33,569 bases of DNA from JBQTKD01 sp052389435 (GTDB taxonomy: Bacteria; Actinomycetota; Actinomycetes; Sporichthyales; Sporichthyaceae). The DNA lies in assembly GCA_052389435.1 (NCBI GenBank), contig JBQTIB010000133.1, forward strand, positions 1 to 33,569, given 5' to 3'. Of this stretch, positions 1-9,700 are shown piece after piece (position 1 is the first letter of the stretch; each line of letters begins with the position of its first letter). The notes under the pieces are model-generated. The model saw nothing but the letters and a program-made list of their open reading frames with translations, had not been told where the DNA came from and searched no databases. The translations under genes and the position numbers were made by a program.

Positions 1-91
1 GCCTGGAAACCCGCACCCGGCGCGAGAGCCGGCAATGCCGGCCGCCCCGCACCCCGCCACCGATCCCGCCGGCCCCGATCAAGCCCCACAC

Positions 92-436
92 TCAGGACCG
101 GCCGGACTCACGAAACGGTGAGGCTAACGCCCACAGGGAACTGACACTCTTCGGGGCCGAGAACGTCAGGTCGAACCCCGTCACGCCGTCGGTCCGCCAC
201 GCCCGCCCGAGGCGCTGCCCGGACACCGGGTGCAGGGCGCGGGCGAACAGCGACTCCAGTTGCGCCTCGTCGACGATCGCGCCCGCTTCGAGGCCGAGCG
301 CCTCGAGCCCTCGGCCCCGCCAACGACCCGGCGCCTCGCCGACGCCGAGGTAGTACTCCGTCGCCGCGCACGCCACCGCCCGGGTGTAGTAGCGCCAGGA
401 GGATCTGCCGATCTTCGCCGAACTCAGCACCCGCAC
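92..436 (-). pseudogene. N-terminal fragment of a TrwC/TraA-type conjugative relaxase
   Basis: About 105 residues match the start of TrwC/TraA-type relaxases as I know the family. The order is an ATEYYLGVGEAPGRW-like segment, a PVSGQRLG segment, then the hallmark FDLTFSAPKSVSSLWALA. After SLWALA the homology stops and the frame closes within ten residues. The HUH histidine cluster and the helicase part, which should give a protein of well over 800 residues, are missing. The reading frame opens with GTG at 436; a second GTG at 430 lies just after a GGGGG stretch and may be the original start. I infer a decayed mobilisation gene left from an integrative or conjugative element, which fits the integrase and attachment site near 19.8 kb. 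It is unlikely to make a working nickase. Confidence 0.72.
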
Positions 437-953
437 CCCCGCAATTCAGCGACCGCACCCCGCACTGATCGTACATTCGAAGAATGCATATGTCTGCTGA
501 TGTGGAGGTATCAGTGACACCGCGAGCGAACTAAGGAATGGCGGGCATCGACGGTAAGCAAGGGCCAATTCGAGAAGTTCGAAACAGCTCCAGGTGCTAT
601 CGGCCAGTGAGCAGGGTCAGACTTATACATGCTTCGAGGCGCCGGGCGGGCGAGTGTCGACGGTCGCAAACGGACCGCTTGAGGGGTGGCGCGCCTTGGG
701 CTCGCCGGCACCGGGGTCGGGTCCGCTCACGACGAGACTTGGGGGTCCGAGCCTGTAGGAAGCAGAAGTCGTGTCGATGCTCGGCGCCGGCTCGCGAGCG
801 AACGATGGCCCGGTCGACGAATGCCGAGACGCGTACTCTGCGCGCCCCGCTGTCGATGAGGCCCCGTTATGTCAACCGTTGACACTGCGCAACCGTCGCC
901 GGTAGGCATGTCGCGTCATCCGTTTGTCATCGGCTGTTACAACCTGAGGGCAG
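437..953. other. Gene-poor spacer between the relaxase remnant and the Rhs locus
   Basis: I see no convincing gene here; the open frames are arginine-rich shadows. A strong ribosome-binding sequence (GGAGGT at 504-509) precedes GTG at 514, but the frame closes after six codons (stop at 532-534). It may be the stub of a deleted gene. The right end carries the candidate promoter of the downstream secreted-protein operon. Confidence 0.5.
879..908 (+). promoter_or_regulatory. Candidate sigma70-type promoter for the DNRLRE/LamG-Rhs operon
   Basis: A consensus -35 TTGACA (879-884) is followed after 18 bases by TAGGCA (903-908) as a weak -10. The first gene starts at 954, with GAGGG at 946-950 as ribosome-binding site. 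This is the only good match in the spacer. The -10 is poor, so this remains a candidate. Confidence 0.4.
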
Positions 954-3782
954 ATGCCGACTTTCTCCGGCAGGGCGCGCTCGCGTAGCGCGCTGACATC
1001 AGTTCTGCTGGTGTTGCTGGTCGTGGGAGCGGGATTCGGCGCGGTGTCCTCGCGGTCGGCCGACGGGCCGCCCCCCGAGCCGGCTTCGCCGGAGCAGGCG
1101 GCTCTGATGGCGGCGGAGCGGTCCGGCCAACCGGTGGTTGTGGATTCGCTGACCACCGAGACGCTTCGTGTGGAGGCGTTGCCGGAGGGCGCCTTTCGGG
1201 CGGAGATGTCGCCCGTGACAGTCAGGGTCAAGGATCCCGATGGGAGCTGGAAGCCTGTAGACAACACGTTGGTTCAGCGACCTGACGGCACCGTGGCGCC
1301 TGTGCGACCCGCCCTGCCAGTTGTGTTCTCGGGCGGGGCGCCGGACGCGCCACTCGCGAAAGTGACGGATGGTCAGGAGTCGCTGGCGTTGGCCTGGCCG
1401 GCGGTCGGGGATTTGCCTGCGCCCGAGCTGACGGGCTCGGCGGCTCGTTACAGCGAGGTGTTGCCGGGCGTCGACGTGGTGGCGCAGGCGGGGGTCGACG
1501 GGTTCACGACGTTCGTCATCTTGCGCGACGAGCAGGCGGCGAGCAATCCCGCGGTTCAGACGCTGAAGTTGGCGGTGGAGCAGACCGGCTTGCGCGTCCA
1601 AGAGACGAACGGGAACGCCCTGCAGGCGACTGCCGACGGAGAACGCGTGTTCACTGCGTCGCAGCCTCTGATGTGGGACTCCGCCGAGGGCTCCGGTGCC
1701 TCCTCCGACGGCGTCACCCCCGAAGAGAAGGCGGTGGAGGCGCCGCTGGTGGCACCTCAGGAGGGCAACACCGAACCCGTGCCCGTGTCTGCGACCTCGG
1801 ACCAGATCGTCCTGACTCCAGATCCAGACCTGCTTCAGGGAGACGACTCGACCGTCTTTCCGCTGGTCATCGATCCTTCGGTGACCCGGGCCCGGCATTC
1901 GTGGTTGGGCATCTGGGACAACGGCGTCGAGTTGCGCAACCACGCGACCGAACTTGCCCGGGTCGGCTACGACGGCTGGTCGGGCGAGAACAAGAAGACT
2001 CGCGCGTACTTCCGCATGAATCTCGACGACGTGCTCACCGGCAAGATCATCACCGAGGCGACGTTCGCGCACAAGCTCGTCCACTCCCCGAACCACGACT
2101 GCGACCTGGTCAACTACGGTCCCGGCGTTCAGGTGTACTACACCGACCCCTTCACCTCGACGACGACGTGGACGAACCGGCCGACCCTCCGTCGGGGAAC
2201 TCCGCTGTCGGAGACGAGCACCGCGCACGGGTCCGACGATCGCTGCCCGGGTTGGGACCGGCAGGAGTGGGAGGTAACCGCGGCAGTGAAGGAGGGCGTC
2301 GCCGGTGGCGATCAGACCGCGACGTTCATGATGAAGTCGGCCGGGGAAGACGCCAAGAACCGGGAGGGCTGGCGCAAGTACTCCCAGACGGACGGCTACC
2401 CGGTGCTGACTGTTACCTACTACGTGTACCCGCCGACGCCGGGTGCGATCTCGATCAGCAAGATGCCGAACCCCCTGCGCAACGGCAGGCTGACCGCCAC
2501 CGACAACCCGACGCTTTCCGCGTCGGTGGAGGACCCGAACGGCGGATCCGCCTACGCACGATTCGCCATCTACGACAACGGCGTGGAGCAGTGGACGAAA
2601 GTCTCTTCGGGCGTCTCGGCCACCGGCGGCACCGCGTCGGTCACCGTGCCCGACGGCGTCCTCGATGACGGTGAGGACTACACGGTCCGGGCGTGGTCCT
2701 CGGGCGACGACCTCGGGACGCTGCTGTCCGCCAACTACAGCAGCACCACCTTCCGCGTCGACATCTCCGCCCCGAGGAAGCCGACGCTGAAACTGCTCGG
2801 CCCATGCGTGGTCGGACAGGACTGCTCGTTCTCCATCACCACCGTCGACACCGACGTGTGGGCCTACCGGTACGGGATGAACACCGACGAACCCGTGGAG
2901 ACGAAGCCCAATCCGGCGGCCAACACCGTGACCGTCACGGTGCCCGCCACCACCTTCGGTCCCGGGTGGTTCTCGGTGAAGGCCGAGGACAACGCGGGCA
3001 ACGTCGGCACCCGAGCCGTCATCAGGTTCCGAGTCGAGAGCACCTTCCTGTCCCACCAGTGGAGGCTGGACGGCAACGGATACGACGAGGTCGCGCAGGA
3101 ATCGGGCTCGGTTTCGCGGATGTTCCTCTTCGGCGGGCTGTCGTGGGGGCCTGGCGCGTCTGCGGTCAACGTCGACGACGTGCCTCTGGACGTTCTCGAC
3201 CGGTCGCTCCGAGCTTCCCCGCCCGGCGGATACGCGTGCAACACGACGTCGGCGTCGACGCCGTGCACGGCACCTTTGGCCAACTTCGACACCGGCCAGG
3301 ACTTCAGCGTGGCCACCTGGGTCCAGGTCCCGCCTACCCCGACCGGGCTGATGACCGCAGTCAGTCAGACCGGCGGCACCACGACCGCGTTCGAACTGGG
3401 CCTGTTCGACGGCTCGTGGACATTCGGAATCCGCACCTCGCAAACCGCGGCGCTGCAGCGGGCGTCGCTGCCCTCGACCGCCCGGCCCGGCCAGTGGGTC
3501 CATCTGGCGGCGGTGTTCGACAACGACTCCGACGACACCGACGACGCCGGCAAGACGTCGGCACGGACGATAACCCTCTACGTCGACGGAGTTGCCTCCC
3601 CCGCCGTGTCCGTCACAGCCGCCCCCTACCAGGCGACCGGGGCGTTCATGCTCGGGCGGGCCACCGTCGCGAACGAGGCGGCCAGGCTGTGGCTGGGCGG
3701 GATCGACGACGTTCGCACCTATCCGGGCGTCCTGGACCCCTCGCAGGTGCTGCGGATCTCGACGGAACGGCGGCCCTACTGA
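954..3782 (+). CDS. Secreted DNRLRE/LamG-like surface protein, partner of the Rhs protein
   Basis: This is a 942-residue exported protein. A basic N-terminus and a hydrophobic run (about residues 12-32, ALTSVLLVLLVVGAGFGAV) form a Sec signal peptide. Residues about 300-500 look like a DNRLRE-type cell-surface domain, with many Tyr/Trp beta-strand repeats and a WTNRP motif. Residues about 500-690 look like two Ig/FN3-like domains, and about 695-942 a LamG/jelly-roll domain (DFSVATWV, GQWVHLAAVFD, LWLGGIDDVRTY). The start is set by ATG after GAGGG. The stop overlaps the Rhs start as TGATG, so the two are probably translated together. Such pairs are common beside actinobacterial Rhs genes as I know them. 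A role in anchoring or assembling the Rhs shell, or in binding a target surface, is inference. No catalytic motif is visible. Confidence 0.85.
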   Translation: MPTFSGRARSRSALTSVLLVLLVVGAGFGAVSSRSADGPPPEPASPEQAALMAAERSGQPVVVDSLTTETLRVEALPEGAFRAEMSPVTVRVKDPDGSWKPVDNTLVQRPDGTVAPVRPALPVVFSGGAPDAPLAKVTDGQESLALAWPAVGDLPAPELTGSAARYSEVLPGVDVVAQAGVDGFTTFVILRDEQAASNPAVQTLKLAVEQTGLRVQETNGNALQATADGERVFTASQPLMWDSAEGSGASSDGVTPEEKAVEAPLVAPQEGNTEPVPVSATSDQIVLTPDPDLLQGDDSTVFPLVIDPSVTRARHSWLGIWDNGVELRNHATELARVGYDGWSGENKKTRAYFRMNLDDVLTGKIITEATFAHKLVHSPNHDCDLVNYGPGVQVYYTDPFTSTTTWTNRPTLRRGTPLSETSTAHGSDDRCPGWDRQEWEVTAAVKEGVAGGDQTATFMMKSAGEDAKNREGWRKYSQTDGYPVLTVTYYVYPPTPGAISISKMPNPLRNGRLTATDNPTLSASVEDPNGGSAYARFAIYDNGVEQWTKVSSGVSATGGTASVTVPDGVLDDGEDYTVRAWSSGDDLGTLLSANYSSTTFRVDISAPRKPTLKLLGPCVVGQDCSFSITTVDTDVWAYRYGMNTDEPVETKPNPAANTVTVTVPATTFGPGWFSVKAEDNAGNVGTRAVIRFRVESTFLSHQWRLDGNGYDEVAQESGSVSRMFLFGGLSWGPGASAVNVDDVPLDVLDRSLRASPPGGYACNTTSASTPCTAPLANFDTGQDFSVATWVQVPPTPTGLMTAVSQTGGTTTAFELGLFDGSWTFGIRTSQTAALQRASLPSTARPGQWVHLAAVFDNDSDDTDDAGKTSARTITLYVDGVASPAVSVTAAPYQATGAFMLGRATVANEAARLWLGGIDDVRTYPGVLDPSQVLRISTERRPY

Positions 3783-6700
3783 TGGCCCGCCGACACCGAA
3801 GCTCTCTCGCCGGGGCGCGCGGGCGGCCAAGCGGGAAGGCCGCGGGCTGGACGGCGCCGGTGGCGCTGGCGGTTGCCGCGGTCATGGTCGGCACCCTGAC
3901 GCAGGTGGCGGCAGTGGATCCCACCGGCGACGCCCGGTTCGCCACGGGCCGGTTCGGCGCCACGCAGCAGGACACTGCGGGCGGACCGGGCCGGGACCGC
4001 TCGGCCGGTGGACGGCCCGACGGTGCGGCGGTGCCGCTGCCGGACTTCGTGCAGCCGGTCTCCTCCCGGCCCGTACCGCGACCCGCGAACCCAGGCCCCG
4101 ATCCGGAAGTCAACGCACCGATCGCACCTGTGAACTGGCCCGCCTCGGGCCGGACCACGGTGGCCGTCCCCGCACGCGAGGTCGACCAGACCCCGACCTT
4201 CCGCCGCGCCGGCAACGGCCCCATCTCGATCGGTGCGGTGACTCGAAGCCTCGCCGCAGCCTCGAACACCGGCGTCGACCCGAACCGCAGGACACCGACC
4301 AGCGTGGTCGTGGAAGTGGCCGACCGCGGCGCAACGAACGCTGCGGGAGTCGCTGGAGTCCTGGGACGGATCTCCACCGGCGACAGGTCGCCCGTCGGCC
4401 CGGTGGCCGTGCGAATGGACTTGAAGGACTTCGGGCACGCCTACGGAGGCGACTACGGCGCCCGGCTGCGCATGGTCCGCATGCCCGACTGCGCGTTGAC
4501 CACCCCCGACCGTCCGGAATGCCGCGCAGCCGTGCCGGTGCCGACCAGCCTCGACCTCGACAACCAAACGCTGACCGCGATCCTGGACCTCACCGCCCCG
4601 CCGGCCCCGGCGCCCCCGCCCGCACCGGCGTCGCCACCCGCACCGGCGTCGCCGCCCGCACCGAACGCCGAGCCCACCGTCGGCCCGCCGTCCGTCGAGC
4701 CGACGCAACCGACGCAACCGACGCAACCGACGCCGGACGATCCCGCCTCGCGCGTTCCGGCGGAGATGCGCGCCTCCCGGGCGCCCGGCGGCGGCGGCAC
4801 CGTCTTTGCCACGATCCCCGCCCCGTTCGGCAGCGGAGGCGACTGGAGCGCGACGCCGCTGACCGACAGCGCGACCTGGGCGGCAGGAGGTAACGGCGGA
4901 GGCTTTTCGTGGTCCTATCCGCTGACCGTCCCGCCGGTACCCGGAGGGCTGGCCCCGTCGCTGAGCATCAACTACGACTCCGCGGCCGTCGACGGGCGCA
5001 CCACCGCGAAGAACAACCAGACCTCCTGGCTGGGCGAGGGATTCGACCTCTCGGCGGGCTTCATCGAGCGCCGCTACACCCCCTGCGCCGACGACGGCGG
5101 CCGCGACGAACACGACAGTGCAGCAAACAACACCCGAGACACGGGCGACCTGTGCTGGGACGGGCACAACGCCACGATCAGCTTCGCCGGACGCGGCGGG
5201 CTGCTCGTCGCCGCCGACCAAGAAGCCCGCACCTGGCGTATGCGCTTCGACGACGGGTCGCGCATCGAACGACTCACGGGCGCGGACAACGGCGACAAGG
5301 GCGGCGCCTCCGACGGCGGCGAGTACTGGAAACTCACCACGCTCGACGGCACCCAGTACTTCTTCGGACACGGCAAAGCCAAGAGCCCGACCGAGGGCGC
5401 GGCGACCAACTCGACCTGGACGGTCCCGGTCTTCGGCAACCACGACAACGAGCCCGGACACAGCGCCGAGTTCGCCGACTCGTGGAAAGACCAGGCCTGG
5501 CGGTGGAACCTCGACCGCGTCGTCGACGTCAACGGCAACACCGTTACCTACCACTACGCGGCCGAGCTCAATGCCTACGCGCGCAACTCCAACGGCATCG
5601 ACGGACTCGACCGAGTTACCTCCTACGTCCGAGGCGGACACCTCCAGCGCATCGACTACGGGCAACGGCAAGGAGAAGAAGACGAGGACGTGCTGGCGCA
5701 GGTGAATTTCGTCGTCGAGGAGCGGTGCCTCGCCGGCGTCGCCGAGTGCGACGAGGAGCAGATCGAGGACCACGCCACGCGATGGCCGGACGTCCCCGCC
5801 GACCAGATCTGCGATACGGCGGGCCAGGCGTGCAAGAACAGTCAGATCGCGCCGACGTTCTTCTCCCGCAAGCGACTGAGCACCGTGACCACCTCGGTCT
5901 GGAACGGCACGCGTTACGTCGGGGTCGACCGGTGGGCGCTCACGCACGCCTACCCCTCGCCCGGCGACGGGACCGACGCGGCCCTGTGGCTGGACACCGT
6001 CACCCGCATCGGGATCGGCGACGACTTCGCATCGGACACCGTCGTCGAAAGGCCGCTGGCGCTGCCGAAGGTCGACTTCAACGGCACCCAGTTCGACAAC
6101 CGGGTCGACTCTCCGCAGGACAACGCGCCCGCGCTGAGCAAGCGACGGGTCACCACGGTGCGGAACGAGTACGGCCAGGACATCCTTCTGAAGTACAGCG
6201 CGCAACGCTGCGGCGGTCCCAACCCCGAGTCGCCCAACTGCCCCGAGACCGACTACGACACCCAGCTGTGCCGCCGGTTCGGCACGGCCACCACGACCGA
6301 CCCCAAGGACAATCTGCCGAACCAGAACCACGCCGACAACGACGACAAGCTCTGCTACGAGGTCTTCTACACCGCCCCCGGCCTGGTGGAGCCGGAGAAG
6401 CACTGGTTCCACAAGACCGTCGTCGACCGAGTCACCCTCGACGACCGCAGCGACGTCGAGACACCGTCGGTGGTCACCAACTACAGGTACCTCGGAACCC
6501 CCGCCTGGGCCTACGACCGCAACCCGGCCACGCCGAAAAAGTACCGCACCTGGAGCGACTGGCGCGGCTACCAGACCGTCCGCACCATCGTCGGCGGCGA
6601 CGACCTCAGCGCCACCCAGCGCATGGAAACCACGACCCTCTACTTCCGCGGCATGGACGGCGACCGCACCAGCGCACCGACCAGCGCCTACACTGCCCGC

Positions 6701-9700
6701 CGCTCGAGCCTGAACGGGGCCACCGAGGGGTCCGACCCGGTCGTCGACCACTGGCGCCTGGCAGGCATGGTCCGCGAGGAGAAGACGCTGACCCGCGAAG
6801 GCGGCACCGAACTCTCCGCCACCCTCACCACCCCGTGGATGCGCCAGACCGCCTCGGACAAGAACCTGACCGACCGTCAGGGCAACGCACCGCTTCCCCC
6901 GGAGGAGCCGGCCGAAGAACTCGACCCCCGCGCCCCGTTCACCTCGCGCCTCGCCGCCGAAGCCGAAACGCGGGCGCGGACCACCATCACCCGCACCGAC
7001 CCGGCCACGACACGCGAAACCGTGACCCAGTACGTCCGCAACGACGACGGGCTGCCCGCCACGATTCGCGACCGCGGCGGCGCCGGCACCGGCGACGACC
7101 TGTGCACCACCACCGCCTACGCGCCCCCCGCCGGCAGCGGCGTCGGCGCGGGCATCCGCGACCGCGTCGCATGGACCCGCACCCTGTCCAGCTGCGCGGA
7201 CGAGCCGGTGGTCAAGGACACCCTGCTGTCCTGGACGCGCAGCTACTACGACAACCACGACGGCATCGACAATCCAGTCGAACGCGGCCGACTGACTCGC
7301 ACCGAACGCGTCGAGGGAATCGACGCCGCCGGCGTCGAGCAGTGGGTACCCGTGACCAGCACGACCTTCGACAAGTACGGCCGAGCAACCTCCAGCAGCG
7401 ACGCCCTCGGCCGAACCGCCAACACGACCTACACCCCCACCGAGGGCCTCGTCACCAAGATCGACGCGCAGGGCCCGGACCCGCGCACCAAGTGGTCCGG
7501 CCCGGAAGGCCACCCGACCGGCGGCCCCGGAGTGCGCGCGAACGGCACGACCACGATCGACCCACGGCGCGGTCAGACAACCAAGTCGATCTCTCCCACC
7601 GGCGTGGCGACCACGCTGCGCCACGACTCGCTCGGACGCCTCGTTGCGGTCTGGGACGACAGTCGCGAGCCCGCGAACAGCCCCGCCGGCGACGACGACC
7701 CCGCCACCGCGCCCGACGTCGCCTACACCTACACCGTCCCCGCGACGAGCACCGGCACGGGCACCGGCCCGGCGGCGACCACCACCCGGATCCGACTGCA
7801 CGACGAACGCGGCCCCCGCTTCCTGCGCCAGGTCTCTCTGCTCGACGGCCTGGGCCGGGCGCGTCAGATCCAGACCGAGGTCCCGGCCGATCTCGCGGTG
7901 GGGCAAGCCGTGGCCGGACGCACCGTCACTTCGACCCTGTACGACTCGCGCGGTCTCACGGTCCGCGAGGAAGGCGCCACCTTCACCACCGGAGTTCCGC
8001 AGACCGCGCTGGTGTCCTTCGTCGAAACTGTCGTCCCCGGCGCCACGAACACCACCTACGACGGCACCGGACGGCCCACCCGAGCCGCGTTCCGGAAGCT
8101 GTCCGGCACGCAGGTCGCCGACGCCTGGGCAACGACCACCGCCTACGGCGGCGACACCCTGACCGTCACCCCACCCGACGGCGGGGTGCGCACCCGAACG
8201 CTCACCGACGCTCGCGGGCGTACCGTCCAGATCGACCGCTACCTCAACCGCACCGCTCCGGACTCTGGGCCCGATCCAGCCGAGACCACCAAATACGCCT
8301 TCACCCCCCACGGCCGCATGAGCTCGATGACCGACGCCGCCGGGAACACGTGGACCTGGACCTACGACCTCGCCGGCAACCGCGTCGCCGGCAGCGACCC
8401 CGACACCGGCACTAGCCAAGCCGCGTTCGACACTGCCGGACAACCGCTGTGGACCCGCGACGCCACCGGGCGCGGAATCGGATTCGTGCACGACGGGATC
8501 GGACGCCAGGTCGCAACCCACGACCTGAACCCCGACAACACCCTCGGCGCGATTCGCACCAGCTCCACCTTCGACAAAATCGGGGACGACGAGCACCCCG
8601 GCCTGCCCGTCGCCACGGCACGACACGTCGAAGGCGAGAAGTTCGAATGGACGATCACCGGCTACGACGACGCCGACCGCCCGAGCGGACTGCGCATCGA
8701 CGTGCCGACCATCGACACCGCCGCCTTCCCCGACCTGCTCGAAGACGAACTCGACGGCACCCTGCAAACCACTTTCGCCTACAACCCCGACGGCACGCAG
8801 GCCTCGGTCACCCTTGGAAAGTACGGGCCGGTCGAAGCCGAGAAACTGACGATGCGTCACGACGCCACCGGGCGCCCGTGGGCGCTTACGGGCGCGGGAG
8901 CCTACGTCGCCGACGTACTGCGCTCCCCCTACGGGCAGGTCACCCGCATCGGCATGGGCAACACCTGGCGCAACGCGGTCTGGCAGACCTTCACCCACGA
9001 GGCCGGAACCCGACGGGTCACCCGCGCCCAGCTCGACCGCGAATCGCAGACGACCTACGACGAACAGGTCGACTACGTGTGGGACGCCGCCGGCAACCCC
9101 ACCAAGATCGCCGCCCGCCTTCCCGGCGCGGTCGTCGACGACGTACAGTGCTTCGCCTACGACGGCTTGAACCGCCTTACGGAGGCGTGGACTCCGAAAC
9201 GCTCCGCCGAAGGCTCGTCGCAGGACTGCGCCGCTAGCGGACGAACCGTCGCGAATCTCGACGGACCTGCCCGCTACTGGCACTCCACGACCTTCACCCC
9301 GCCACCGGCGTCCCAGTCCGCCCCGCCGTCTGGGCTACTCGCCTCCCGCACCGTGCGCAGCCCGAATGCGCAGGGCGTCGTCGCCACCACGACCTACACA
9401 CACACCCACGCGAGCACGCCCATCGCGTCCAAGCCGCACCAGCTCGCGACCGTCAAACGAGACGACACCCAGATCGGCACCTTCGGCTACGACACGGCTG
9501 GACGCACCACCACCCGCACCACGACCACCACCGGCGGAGTCGCCGTCGACCAACGCCTCGAATGGGACGCCGAAGGCCTGCTCGCCACCGTCAAGGACAC
9601 GACGAACACCGTCCTGTCGACCCACCTCTACGGCCCGGACGGGCAGCGCCTGCTCCGCCGCGAGGCAGGGCGAACCACCCTGTGGCTCGGACAACTCGAA

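Noticed and set aside
514..534. Six-codon frame behind a strong GGAGGT site
   Set aside because: Too short to support as a gene or leader peptide. Kept only as a possible stub of a lost gene.
2693..3781. Upstream extension of the Rhs frame
   Set aside because: It overlaps the LamG domain of the previous gene in another frame and lacks normal composition. ATG 3782 starts the export signal.
999..3830. 943-residue minus-strand open frame
   Set aside because: It mirrors the DNRLRE/LamG gene and has no recognisable motif.
3776..9283. 1,835-residue minus-strand open frame
   Set aside because: It is antiparallel to the Rhs gene, has low-complexity Gly/Val/Arg composition and no domain. The plus-strand Rhs reading is clear.
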